A stretch of 64,000 nt of DNA from Pseudopedobacter saltans DSM 12145. Its GTDB lineage: Bacteria; Bacteroidota; Bacteroidia; Sphingobacteriales; Sphingobacteriaceae. Positions within the stretch are counted from its first letter, which is position 1. Every line of letters starts with the position of its first letter. This document shows positions 56,137-64,000 of this stretch, in pieces. The stretch covers positions 1,860,001 to 1,924,000 of the forward strand of contig NC_015177.1 in assembly GCF_000190735.1 (NCBI RefSeq), given 5' to 3'. The notes below the pieces were generated by a model that had not been told where the DNA came from, searched no databases, and saw only the letters and a program-made list of their open reading frames with translations. The translations under genes and the position numbers were made by a program.

Positions 56137-57114
56137 TCAAACCTCATAAACCACTTTTGCAAACTTATTTCTGTATTCAATTGGCGTAAGACCGGTAATT
56201 TTTTTAAAAGTATCCCGAAATGCTTTTGTATCTGTATAACCTACGTCAAACATGATTTCGGTTACATTTCTTCTGGATGCTTCAAAAGATTTTTTTGCGG
56301 CCTCGATGCGCACCCTTTGTATATACTCCATGGGCGTATTGTTTGTTGCCTCTTTAAACTTACGTTCAAAAGTTCTGCGACCCGTATTAATCAGCTTTGC
56401 CAGAGTTTCTATTGATATCTTGTCACAATAGTGTTCTTCAATATAATTCTGTACTTTTTGAATGTCCTCATGGCCATGATTTCGCTGACCTTTAAATATT
56501 GCAAATTGTGATTGGCTATCTCTTCCAATATCCAATGCAAAATATTTCGAAATCATAACAGCTGTTTCTCTGTCTGCAAATTTCTCAACCAGATATAATA
56601 TCAAATTCCATAAACTGCTTGCTCCACCGCTACTGTAGATATTATCATGTTCGGTTATTATCGCCCCATCTTCTACTTCTACCTCGGGATATCTTTCTTT
56701 AAACTCATTAATATAAGCCCAATGTGTCGAGCATTTTTTGCCATTAAGCAGGCCTGTCTCTGCCAAAAGAAAAGCGCCGATACACAAACTAGCGAGACTG
56801 GAACCTTCCTTATGTAATTTCTTAAAATAAGGTATTGCTTCCGCATTGGCTTGAATTCCTTTGGATGTATCACCAAAAGTTGGCGGAATAATAAGTAAAT
56901 CGGTCGCCGTTACATCTTTAAGCAACCTGTTTGTTTTTATAGTGTATTCGCCATTATTAGCGGGTACATATTCTTGCAGGCCCACATATTCGACATTGAA
57001 AGCAGGCTTTTTACCAAATGCTGTTAAAAACTCATTGGCGGTGTTGAAAGTTCTGAATGGCGGCGTAACCGCCTCAATTACCCCATATTCAGGTACAAAG
57101 ACAGAAATTAGCAT
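56137..57114 (-). CDS. GlxA-type regulator: DJ-1/PfpI-like domain plus AraC HTH
   Basis: 325 residues. The N-terminal ~190 residues are a DJ-1/PfpI (class I glutamine amidotransferase-like) domain with the nucleophile-elbow Cys in LASLCIGAFLLAETGLL and a conserved THW. The C-terminal AraC HTH pair is KISIETLAKLINTGRRTFERKFKE and VTEIMFDVGYTDTKAFRDTF. GlxA-like proteins act as transcription regulators in many pathways with unknown ligands. It is divergent from the SRPBCC/DoxX operon with a 140-nt gap, so that operon is the likely target. Confidence 0.85.
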   Translation of the reverse strand: MLISVFVPEYGVIEAVTPPFRTFNTANEFLTAFGKKPAFNVEYVGLQEYVPANNGEYTIKTNRLLKDVTATDLLIIPPTFGDTSKGIQANAEAIPYFKKLHKEGSSLASLCIGAFLLAETGLLNGKKCSTHWAYINEFKERYPEVEVEDGAIITEHDNIYSSGGASSLWNLILYLVEKFADRETAVMISKYFALDIGRDSQSQFAIFKGQRNHGHEDIQKVQNYIEEHYCDKISIETLAKLINTGRRTFERKFKEATNNTPMEYIQRVRIEAAKKSFEASRRNVTEIMFDVGYTDTKAFRDTFKKITGLTPIEYRNKFAKVVYEV

Positions 57115-57216
57115 ATCAATATGCGGTATTAAATTGCAACATTAAAAAAATAGCTTTGTCATAATTCACCCCTAAAATTGTCATTTTCACAACAGCCAAA
57201 ATCTTATATTCAGGTG

Positions 57217-57224
57217 TAATTTTG
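57217..57224 (+). promoter_or_regulatory. -7 promoter element for SRPBCC operon
   Basis: TAATTTTG, exact TAnnTTTG match, 30 nt before the ATG at 57255. It rules out the longer reading frame beginning at 57222. Confidence 0.45.
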
Positions 57225-57254
57225 AACTATAAATTTAATAACAAAAAACTAACA

Positions 57255-57680
57255 ATGACACAAGTAACAAAAATTACGGTAGAAGCAACAGCAAATGCTC
57301 CTGTAGCAGACGTTTGGAAAGCATGGAATACTCCAAGTGACATCATGCAATGGAATAGTGCTGATCCAAGCTGGCATAGCCCAAGTAGCGAAAATGACTT
57401 GAGAGTAGGCGGTAAATTCAAAAATAGAATGGAAGCCAAAGATGGAAGCTTCGGATTTGATTTCGAAGGTACGTATGATCAGGTGGAGCTCCATAAGCTA
57501 ATCACATACACCATGCCTGATGGAAGAAAGGCGACTACTGTTTTTACAGCTAAAAATGGTCAAACCCATATAGAAACCACATTTGATGCGGAGACAGAAA
57601 ATGCACCTGAATTTCAGAAACAAGGATGGCAAGCTATTCTTAACAATTTTGTAAAATATGTTGAATCAACTAATTCTTAA
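57255..57680 (+). CDS. SRPBCC (AHSA1-like) ligand-binding protein
   Basis: About 141 residues from the ATG at 57255, chosen because the frame's earlier start overlaps the promoter element. Typical SRPBCC/AHSA1 pattern: TVEATANAPVADVWKAWNTPSDIMQWNSADP, then LRVGGKFKNRMEAKDGS and FEGTYDQVELHKLITYTMPD. The fold holds a hydrophobic cavity for a small ligand, but the ligand is unknown. First gene of a five-gene operon with DoxX, DUF1801, another SRPBCC and VOC proteins, a set common in Bacteroidota. Confidence 0.85.
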   Translation: MTQVTKITVEATANAPVADVWKAWNTPSDIMQWNSADPSWHSPSSENDLRVGGKFKNRMEAKDGSFGFDFEGTYDQVELHKLITYTMPDGRKATTVFTAKNGQTHIETTFDAETENAPEFQKQGWQAILNNFVKYVESTNS

Positions 57681-57701
57681 AACTTATTAACAATTATAAA
57701 C

Positions 57702-58076
57702 ATGAAAAAGATTAAAATCACTTTTTGGATAGCAACAGTCATTATTATCCTTTGGGAAGGTTTAATGCCAGTTGGCACCCTCCTATTTGCACCGCAGTAT
57801 GCAAATGTAGGTACAAAGCCATTGGGATATCCGGACTATTTCGCTTATACACTTATCATATGTAAAGTACTGGGAGTTATAGCCATCTCGCTCCCAAAAA
57901 TACCAGCAAAATTAAAGGAGTGGGCTTATGCAGGACTTACCTTTAACTTAATATTTGCATTTATCAGCCACGCGTGTGTGGATAAAAATATTGGATTTAT
58001 GTTGATGCCATTGGTAGTACTTGGCATTCTTACTGTTTCTTATATCTATAACCATAAAATGTATACGAATGGCTAA
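57702..58076 (+). CDS. DoxX-family membrane protein
   Basis: 124 residues with four predicted membrane helices (about 5-25, 45-63, 72-90 and 97-117). Core pattern is ALTLIICKVLGVIAISLPKIPAKLKEWAYAGLTFNLIFA-like, characteristic of DoxX/DUF4870-type small membrane proteins. It is proposed to take part in quinone-related redox work in relatives; nothing here proves it. It overlaps the next gene by 8 nt (translation coupling) and follows the SRPBCC gene by 21 nt. Confidence 0.78.
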   Translation: MKKIKITFWIATVIIILWEGLMPVGTLLFAPQYANVGTKPLGYPDYFAYTLIICKVLGVIAISLPKIPAKLKEWAYAGLTFNLIFAFISHACVDKNIGFMLMPLVVLGILTVSYIYNHKMYTNG

Positions 58077-58449
58077 GACAAATTATCAAACCATCGATGA
58101 ATATCATCAGGCATTCAGCGGTGAAACATTAGCACGGATGCAGATCATTCGAAAAATCATCCATGAAACGGCTCCCGGCGCAACGGAAGCCATCAGCTAT
58201 CAAATCCCTTGTTTTAAATATCATGGCTATTTGATATACTACTGCGCATTTCCGAAGCACATTTCTCTGTCCCATCCTTATAGTGAGGCTTTTTGGGAAC
58301 ATTTCAGAAATAACCTGGCTGAATATAAAACCAGTAAAGCGGTTATCCAGTTTCCGATGAACAAACCTTTGCCTGAAACGTTGATAAAGGAAATTATTGC
58401 TTTCCGAAAAAAAGAGAATGAGGAAAAGCAAGCAAATAAAAAGAAATAA
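58069..58449 (+). CDS. DUF1801 (YdhG-like) protein
   Basis: About 126 residues from the ATG at 58069, within the end of the DoxX gene; a longer frame to 58021 lies inside that gene and is rejected. DUF1801 pattern: TIDEYHQAFSGETLARMQIIRKIIHETAPGATEAISYQIPCFKYHG and later HISLSHPYSEAFWEHF. Homologues include B. subtilis YdhG/Fra-like frataxin-type proteins suggested as iron chaperones. Role here is not established. Cytoplasmic, with a Lys-rich tail. Confidence 0.82.
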   Translation: MAKTNYQTIDEYHQAFSGETLARMQIIRKIIHETAPGATEAISYQIPCFKYHGYLIYYCAFPKHISLSHPYSEAFWEHFRNNLAEYKTSKAVIQFPMNKPLPETLIKEIIAFRKKENEEKQANKKK

Positions 58450-58479
58450 CTAATTGACTACAATTTAAATTTCAACACG

Positions 58480-58929
58480 ATGGAAAATAATTCAGTTTCA
58501 TTACACAGAGTAATTAAGGCCAGCCCGGAAAAAGTGTTTATGGCATTTTCAAATCCTTTAGCATATTCAACCTGGCTGCCGCCTTACGGTTTTCTATGTA
58601 CTGTTCAGCAAATGGATTTTAAGGTAAATGGCAAGTATCATATGACATTTATTAATTTTAGCACCGGGAACGGACATTCTTTTGGTGGGACATTTTTGGA
58701 TATCAAACCAAATGAATTAATTAAATACTCTGATACTTTTGATGATCCTGGCCTACCCGGGGAGATGACAACAACTGTTCAGCTCAAACAAGTTTCTTGT
58801 GGCACCGAAATTAATATATTACAGGAAGGAATCCCCTCAGTTATACCAACCGAAATGTGTTATTTAGGCTGGCAGGATTCTCTGGATAAATTGATAAAGC
58901 TCGTAGAGCCCGAAATTCCTGATGCTTAA
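58480..58929 (+). CDS. SRPBCC-family protein (AHSA1-like)
   Basis: 149 residues with the N-terminal SRPBCC pattern SLHRVIKASPEKVFMAFSNPLAYSTWLPPYGFLC and GGTFLDIKPNELIKYSDTF in the middle. It has the same fold as the first gene of this operon but is clearly diverged. It is 30 nt after the DUF1801 gene, and its last codons overlap the upstream in-frame start of the VOC gene. Ligand is unknown. Confidence 0.85.
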   Translation: MENNSVSLHRVIKASPEKVFMAFSNPLAYSTWLPPYGFLCTVQQMDFKVNGKYHMTFINFSTGNGHSFGGTFLDIKPNELIKYSDTFDDPGLPGEMTTTVQLKQVSCGTEINILQEGIPSVIPTEMCYLGWQDSLDKLIKLVEPEIPDA

Positions 58930-58939
58930 TTTATCTGCG

Positions 58940-59326
58940 ATGAACAAATTTAGCAGCGCAGTTTTCATTACATTTTCTGGCAATTGCAGGAAAGCACTCA
59001 CCCATTATCAAACTTGTTTTGGTGGGGCTCTGCAATTTGATGTTTTCGAAAAGAAATGGGAAGATTACACAGGAGTTCCTGTCGTTAGCGGATCGCTTGT
59101 TTCTGATAGCATAATTATTTATGGTTCCGATTTGGTACATAATGAGGGAAGGATACTTGGGAATTACCTGTCTATCTTTCTACGCTGTAAAAATGTAAAC
59201 GATAGACGAGCGCTTATTGAAAAACTAAAATTCAATAAACAGAATCCGTTTGTTCAGAATGATGACAACCAAAAACTAATTGAAATAACGGATCCTTTTG
59301 ATGTAAGGTGGGTATTAGGTATTTGA
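58940..59326 (+). CDS. VOC / PhnB-like protein
   Basis: About 128 residues. Start ATG at 58940 is preferred over 58922, which overlaps the previous gene by 8 nt, though coupling would favour the latter. PhnB/glyoxalase-like features are FSGNCRKALTHYQTCFGGALQFDVFEK and IYGSDLVHNEGRILGNYLSIFLRC, ending DPFDVRWVLGI. These are vicinal-oxygen-chelate fold proteins with a possible metal site, substrate unknown. Last gene of the operon. Confidence 0.78.
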   Translation: MNKFSSAVFITFSGNCRKALTHYQTCFGGALQFDVFEKKWEDYTGVPVVSGSLVSDSIIIYGSDLVHNEGRILGNYLSIFLRCKNVNDRRALIEKLKFNKQNPFVQNDDNQKLIEITDPFDVRWVLGI

Positions 59327-59360
59327 GCTCCTATGCTTACATAATTAACCTGAGTTCGGG

Positions 59361-59660
59361 TTAAGCAGCTAATAATAATTGCTTATCATTTGTTTTAAAA
59401 GCGATATTCAGAGAAGTTTTTTTAGGGAAGAAATGATAAGCACAAAGTACGCCCATTGTATTCATTAGGGAGTTATTGATCGAACGTTGACGGGCGTGCT
59501 GGAGCTTGAAGATATTTTTTAGTTCATCATTGACACATTCAATGTTTACCAAAGCAGATCTGAGAGTCGGCTTCTGAAGAAAACCTGTTATTTCTCTTGT
59601 CTTGCCTTACAACCTCTTTCGCTCTGGTATTTCCGATACGTGTATTTGAGTAGGAGTTTT
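59361..59660 (-). pseudogene. IS982 transposase C-terminal fragment
   Basis: Frame open from about 59660 and ending at 59361. Contains VNIECVNDELKNIFKLQHARQRS and VLCAYHFFPKKTSLNI, matching the end of IS982-type transposases (ETVNDQLKN...HTRHRS...AYxxxPKKPSL). The catalytic acidic residues of the core are missing. It cannot encode an active enzyme. Confidence 0.75.
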
Positions 59661-59979
59661 ATCCGTCTTCTATTTTGAGAAATATTTGTCAAAACAGAAA
59701 TAAATCGTTAAATTGGTACATAAGCGTATCCTCCGGGAATTATTAAAAATCAGGGTAGTTCCATCCTTCGTTCATCCTTCGTTTAGAGATGCTTTAGAGA
59801 TGTTTTAAAGAAGCTTTGAAGTTTTATTTATAAAAGCTTTCAGAATTAGGTGAAAGGCAAATTTTTTTCTTTTCTATGTAGGCGTAGCTTCTACTTATTA
59901 GTACATATTACGTCCAGAACTATAAGGGGAGGTTTATTGCTTTAAAAAAGGAGCCAATTGTAAAAAATATAAGGATTAT

Positions 59980-60147
59980 CTATTGTTTAAAAAATATGAT
60001 GATCTCACTATCAGCAAGTGAGGCCTTACGGTTTCTGGCTTTACAATTTCCCGCATTAAGCTTATGTTGGATGATCTCAAGTTCAAATTCTTTGCAGAAA
60101 TCATCAACTTGAACGAAAATTTCGGTAATTTTAAAAGGAGTAAGCAT
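59980..60147 (-). pseudogene. IS982 transposase N-terminal fragment
   Basis: ATG at 60147 gives 55 residues, starting MLTPFKITEIFVQVDDFCKE and including KASLADSEII, the standard N-terminus of IS982-family transposases (LSDSEI). It ends at a TAG at 59980-59982, far short of the ~290 residues expected. Confidence 0.75.
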
Positions 60148-60413
60148 ATCAAGTTATAGTTTTAATTTGGTACCTAAATATAACAAAATACACCTACTTA
60201 TTTGATAACCAGTTCTTTAACCTCTTCTTTATTCCTTAAAAAGACAGTTCTATTATCCCTAACTCACGTTAATTAGTATATTTTGAATGTGATCCATGAC
60301 TAGCATTTAGATATCTTTTTTCCCCCCAGAAATTCCGATTGATCCGATTTTTGCGTAAACACAACATTTGGGATTGATCCCTTATTTATCAGAATACCAG
60401 CAAATTACAGGGC

Positions 60414-60453
60414 AAAAAAAATGGGACAAGTCTTTCTTTTTTAGACTTGTCCC
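60414..60453 (-). terminator. Strong minus-strand terminator
   Basis: GGGACAAGTCT (60423-60433) pairs perfectly with AGACTTGTCCC (60443-60453). On the minus strand the stem is followed by A and then eight T (60414-60421). It would end transcripts from the large gene at 60602 or from a former tRNA. Confidence 0.85.
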
Positions 60454-60458
60454 AAGAA

Positions 60459-60533
60459 GTGAACCCGCTGGTACAGAACTCGAACTCTTTTTTGGAAGAT
60501 TTAAGACGGTTGAATCAATTGAAAGACAGTCCA
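60459..60533 (-). other. Degenerate tRNA-like remnant, possible attachment site
   Basis: On the minus strand there are, in order, TTTCAATTGA (D-arm-like), ATCTTCCAAAA (anticodon-loop-like, TCC) and GAGTTCGAG (T-loop-like), then CCAGCGGGTTCAC and the terminator. Stems do not pair properly and spacing is wrong for a working tRNA. It may be the scar of an integration event at a tRNA gene. Weak evidence. Confidence 0.25.
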
Positions 60534-60601
60534 TATCAGAATGATTTAGAGGTCAACCGACCTAAACCTAAACAGATGTCAAAGGTTCGAAAATTTTGAT
60601 T

Positions 60602-63600
60602 TTAGTACTCTAACTTGTTACGTTGGGCTTCCTCGTCTTCTCTCTTTGCGTCCTCCAAATATCGTTGTTTCATGTGTTTAAAAATTTCAGCGACATTTGG
60701 GTATTTGTACTGGAAATCTGTCTCTAATTTTTCGAAGTAGCGGGCTTTTGCTCGCTCGATATTTCCTCCATCGTAAGGGCCTCTTGTGGTAGAACCTCTT
60801 TTGTTGAACATAGCCGTAGAATAACCACTTTTAATACTACGGGTATTTACCTCCTCAATGGTTTGAAATATTACCTCCTGTGGCCACTCAGGAATATTCT
60901 CGGGATATTGAGCCAATATCTTTCCAATTTCGGAATCGGCAGCTTCTAATCTATCAACTGCTTTTGCCAATTGTCTTACCTTAAGAACCCATTCTTGCAA
61001 TGTTGTTGTATCGATGGATTTGTCTTCTTTCATACCCGGTATTTTTTTCCAAGAATGAAGTAAATGATAGGCTTGTTTCGCTCTGTTTTGGATAAAATCG
61101 TCGGAAATACCCTCCCTTTCTTTCTCCAGTACTGCTCTATCTTTTGGTAGATAAACCCATTTTAAAATTTCGATGAAAAATTCTGGATTGTTAGTCAGTT
61201 CTTCTTCCAAAACTTTAGGATTTCTTCTCGTACCATACGAATCTAAGATTGGTAGAAATAGCCATTCTAATTTAATTAGTGTGGATTTATCGATATCTTT
61301 TCGTTTATCAAGTTCTTCAAAAATCCGTTCAATCTCATATCCTTTAAATCGTGGTGCTTCATTCGACTCTTCTGTTCCCGACTTAAAAAGCATTTCGGAA
61401 AGAAGATTACTTGGTAGTTTTTCTATAAAGTGATTAGAAACATCAATAGCAGAAAAGAAACGCTTGTATTTTAGAAGCTTATTTATCCCAAACGTTATTT
61501 CGCTCTCGGACACTCCGTAAAAATTTGGGTTGACATTTTCCCAATATTCATTCTCAATTTCTTCATTCAAAGATGCAATGAAATCCCACAATTGTTGGTT
61601 TTGATTTAGTGGTATTAAAGCATTGGATATCGCTTTATTACTATAACCATGTTCTTGTAAATCCAAAATCAATGATTTCACCCAATTAAAGTCTTCATGG
61701 CGAGATTTTTGATAAATAAAATTATGAATAAAGCCTATGGTGCTTTTATCATCGTATAGGCATTCACAAACTTTTAAAACCTCGTCTTGAGTGGAAATGA
61801 TGCCAGCTAAAGCACTACCTAAGTGCCACGGCTCTTTAACCTTTTTACGCAAATCTAATGTTCTACTTAAACCTAATTCCTCACGAAGAATAATTATAGC
61901 TTTTTCTCTTTCAGTATTAATACGGTTTTGCTGTTGTATATGTCGTTCCTTATAATCATTTTCCACATATTTAAATCCCTCGGGAAAGTCAGGCCAGTGG
62001 TCATTAAAGAGCCAAATATACTTGTTAATAATGTCCGTCGGCTGAAGTTTGTTATAAAGAGCTTCCAATCTAACCAACTCTGATCCAGGTAAAGCCCAAT
62101 CCGTATCAGGATGAGACCTATGTTGATTTAATATCTTTCTTATGGATTCCCAAGATAAAAAATCTATCTGTTCAACATTTTCGTAAATACTTTCTGCCCA
62201 TTCTAATACACGCTTTCTATCTTGTGAAGAGAGATTTGGAATTTCCTCTATGAGTTGCGCAAATTTCAATTCATCGTTATCGAAAATTGATATCAGCATT
62301 TCAATAACTTCGGAATGAGTTTTCCATATTTCTTCGTAGGTGTAACTTAAATTTATATTCTTATCAAATATACGCCAGCGCATCTTGTGAGTTGGGTGTG
62401 CAATACCGTGACGGTCAGGCAACATTCTTATCAAGAGAGACCAGCCCGACTTTTTTTCTTTTTCTGTAATATATCTCAAAACCTTCATTCTTTCATCAAA
62501 TGAAGCAAGTGTTTGATAATGCCATGGTTTAAAGATTTCGGCTATACTGTTTGATGGTCTGTTAGACAGACGCCCCCCCGGGTCGAGCCGAGATAATGTG
62601 AGTAAAATCAAACTCGAATCCAATAAATATTCTGGCAACCAAGCCAAACTTTCAAGTGCCCATAACAATCCTGTATGATGACTCGTCTTATCAATGAACC
62701 CATCTTCCTCCATAAACATATCCATGATTTCAGGCTGTTTTTTGACTAAAGATTTGTTGACAGCATTCAGGAAACTTTCGGGTGATGCCTCTGCTATTAA
62801 CGGTAATTCGTGGTCAACTGATATCCACATTTCTCCGCTTGCATTATCAAGTAAGTCAAATATTAAAGCATCAACAAAACTTTGAGGATTTTTTAGATTG
62901 GAAATTTTCACTTCGTTTAATCTTCCTATTAAAATTAAGGACTGAACCAACCCTTCTCGTGACCATGTAGAGTATTTTTTCCTTTTCGAAAAATATGCAG
63001 AAAAGCTGTTTTCATCTTCGGGTTCAATCGTTGGATTACCATTTTTAAATGCTAATCCAAAACATTCTTGAAGGTCTTCAAAATCTTTGGGAGTGAGAAA
63101 AGATGATAAATTTGTCCATAAATCCAACGGAGAAGTTAATCGCCAAGTCTCGCCAATTTGAATGATGGGAGATTCTTCAAAATTTTTCCATCTATTTAGC
63201 GTAACAACATATTCAGAATATTTTTGACCTGACAACTTTTCAATCAGTTCGATGTCACCGACAAAGGTTTCGTTCCATCTTCCAATTAGTAATGCAGGGA
63301 TAATTTCACGAATGTTTTCGTTCTCCATCCATTTTGCTTTGTTATGAGGAAAGCCAAGAAGTTTTTTCAGGATAGTGATGTTTCTTCCCGCTTCTCGAGA
63401 AAACTTTTCGGCGTCAGTTTCGGGGATACCGCTATCGATTAAACATTTCACCTGGCCAAATTTGTCGATAATTGGCAAAGTGATTGTTTCTTGGTTAAAC
63501 TCGTCATCAGCACCCAACGGAACTAAAACATGATGATTGTTAGAAACAGCAGAAAACATTGGTAATTTGTTATCGAAAGTTGGAATTAGAATAAGAGGTG

Positions 63601-64000
63601 ACACAAAATTTGTTGATACTACTTTATAGGCCGCTTCAGAGTTAACAATTAATGTTCTTGAAAAAAAACGTTCTGATTCATTAATAGGAAAAAGCTTTGC
63701 TGCCGCAATGATAAACGCAATAGCTTCATTTTTTGATGCCGCTTTGACCGAGGTAATATTAGGGGTATCTTCGAGAAAGTTAAAAATATTTTCTTGCTCT
63801 CTTTCACGACCAGATGTAACTATCTGCGGCAACAATTCGATGCTTTTAAATTTTGACCAATACTTCCAAAACTGTTGCGCTGTGTCTATTCCATCAATTG
63901 GAGCCTTTCTTAAGTAATCTGCGAACCACATTGAGACCGAAACGGCAATATCAAGCCATTGTTCTAAATTTGATGAATCGTAGACTTTAACATCTTTCCA
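60602..64000 (-). CDS. Very large protein of unknown function (5' end outside window)
   Basis: At least 1132 residues. The frame is open to the window edge (WKDVKVYDSSNLEQWLDIAV before the Met at 63931), so that Met is not the true start. The visible N-terminal section (about the first 250 residues) alternates strands and helices (RTLIVNSEAAYKVV, PLILIPTFDN, HHVLVPLG), like a nucleotide-binding core without a recognisable Walker A (GxxxxGK) or other catalytic motif. The rest is helical, Trp-rich and repeat-like, resembling scaffolds of large NTPase-type defence proteins. No family is assigned. It lies next to an IS remnant, a tRNA-like scar and a terminator, a genomic-island setting. Defence is a guess from size and setting. 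Confidence 0.75.
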   Translation of the reverse strand, partial: WKDVKVYDSSNLEQWLDIAVSVSMWFADYLRKAPIDGIDTAQQFWKYWSKFKSIELLPQIVTSGREREQENIFNFLEDTPNITSVKAASKNEAIAFIIAAAKLFPINESERFFSRTLIVNSEAAYKVVSTNFVSPLILIPTFDNKLPMFSAVSNNHHVLVPLGADDEFNQETITLPIIDKFGQVKCLIDSGIPETDAEKFSREAGRNITILKKLLGFPHNKAKWMENENIREIIPALLIGRWNETFVGDIELIEKLSGQKYSEYVVTLNRWKNFEESPIIQIGETWRLTSPLDLWTNLSSFLTPKDFEDLQECFGLAFKNGNPTIEPEDENSFSAYFSKRKKYSTWSREGLVQSLILIGRLNEVKISNLKNPQSFVDALIFDLLDNASGEMWISVDHELPLIAEASPESFLNAVNKSLVKKQPEIMDMFMEEDGFIDKTSHHTGLLWALESLAWLPEYLLDSSLILLTLSRLDPGGRLSNRPSNSIAEIFKPWHYQTLASFDERMKVLRYITEKEKKSGWSLLIRMLPDRHGIAHPTHKMRWRIFDKNINLSYTYEEIWKTHSEVIEMLISIFDNDELKFAQLIEEIPNLSSQDRKRVLEWAESIYENVEQIDFLSWESIRKILNQHRSHPDTDWALPGSELVRLEALYNKLQPTDIINKYIWLFNDHWPDFPEGFKYVENDYKERHIQQQNRINTEREKAIIILREELGLSRTLDLRKKVKEPWHLGSALAGIISTQDEVLKVCECLYDDKSTIGFIHNFIYQKSRHEDFNWVKSLILDLQEHGYSNKAISNALIPLNQNQQLWDFIASLNEEIENEYWENVNPNFYGVSESEITFGINKLLKYKRFFSAIDVSNHFIEKLPSNLLSEMLFKSGTEESNEAPRFKGYEIERIFEELDKRKDIDKSTLIKLEWLFLPILDSYGTRRNPKVLEEELTNNPEFFIEILKWVYLPKDRAVLEKEREGISDDFIQNRAKQAYHLLHSWKKIPGMKEDKSIDTTTLQEWVLKVRQLAKAVDRLEAADSEIGKILAQYPENIPEWPQEVIFQTIEEVNTRSIKSGYSTAMFNKRGSTTRGPYDGGNIERAKARYFEKLETDFQYKYPNVAEIFKHMKQRYLEDAKREDEEAQRNKLEY

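Larger units (their letters stand above)
59342..60275 (-). mobile_element. Decayed IS982-family insertion sequence
   Basis: Terminal inverted repeats at 59342-59363 and 60254-60275 match at 19 of 22 positions (core AACCTGAGTTCGGGTTA). Both ends of an IS982-type transposase lie inside on the minus strand, N-terminal part at 60147-59980 and C-terminal part at about 59660-59361. The 930-bp length fits the family, but the ~320 nt in the middle carries no transposase sequence and includes short repeats (catccttcgtt twice, agagatg twice, near 59762-59812), so the copy is dead. Confidence 0.75.

Noticed and set aside
60459-60533. A functional tRNA-Gly
   Set aside because: Loop-like segments are present but the acceptor, D and T stems do not pair and the distance from anticodon-loop to T-loop is too short.

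Overview
The window is Bacteroidota DNA, most likely Sphingobacteriaceae (Pedobacter/Sphingobacterium-like). Evidence: SusC/SusD pairs, RteC, DUF1896 and DUF3945 proteins of CTnDOT-like elements, promoters with the Bacteroidota -7 motif TAnnTTTG, weak Shine-Dalgarno signals, and AT-rich intergenic DNA. No rRNA, intact tRNA or CRISPR array was seen.

Positions 1 to about 24.9 kb look like one end of an integrative conjugative element (ICE). It begins inside a split KdpD potassium sensor (N-terminal sensor, then a separate histidine kinase) joined without a gap to rteC. A 1815-residue methylase-helicase and DUF1896 follow on the minus strand. Next is a plus-strand copper-resistance cargo (9.6-18.5 kb): an AraC regulator with a metal-binding-like N-terminus, a CopA P1B-ATPase, an HMA chaperone, a Cys-rich secreted protein, HMA-DUF3347, DUF305 and DUF3347 proteins, a c-type haem protein and a multicopper oxidase. 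After it, on the minus strand, come ORF6N, topoisomerase III, DUF4099/DUF3945, two small HTH proteins and a second rteC. This matches the logic of the CTnDOT excision operon (RteC acting on xis2c-xis2d-orf3-exc). The integrase, relaxase and tra genes are not in the window.

From 25.1 to 26.8 kb there is a tandem array of about 3.1 copies of a ~520-bp unit with several hairpins. A possible 51-codon ORF runs into its first copy.

From 26.9 to 59.3 kb the DNA looks chromosomal. It holds a DUF3820 protein, a methyltransferase, two lipoproteins, a MaoC hydratase, an Rrf2 regulator, and a CusRS/CusCBA-like metal efflux locus with 11-bp-phased boxes before the outer-membrane gene. Then come ferritin, a PhnA-like protein, an MFS exporter, a pentapeptide protein and catalase-peroxidase KatG. 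A polysaccharide-utilisation-like region (44.2-55.9 kb) has a serine-hydrolase homologue that has lost its catalytic motifs, a PL14-like lyase, a DUF6377-like regulator, a surface lipoprotein and a SusC/SusD pair. A GlxA-type regulator is divergent from a small SRPBCC/DoxX/DUF1801/VOC operon.

From 59.3 to 64 kb there is a decayed IS982 element with recognisable ends, a weak tRNA-like remnant, a strong terminator, and a very large gene of unknown function that runs off the right edge and resembles accessory or defence-island proteins.
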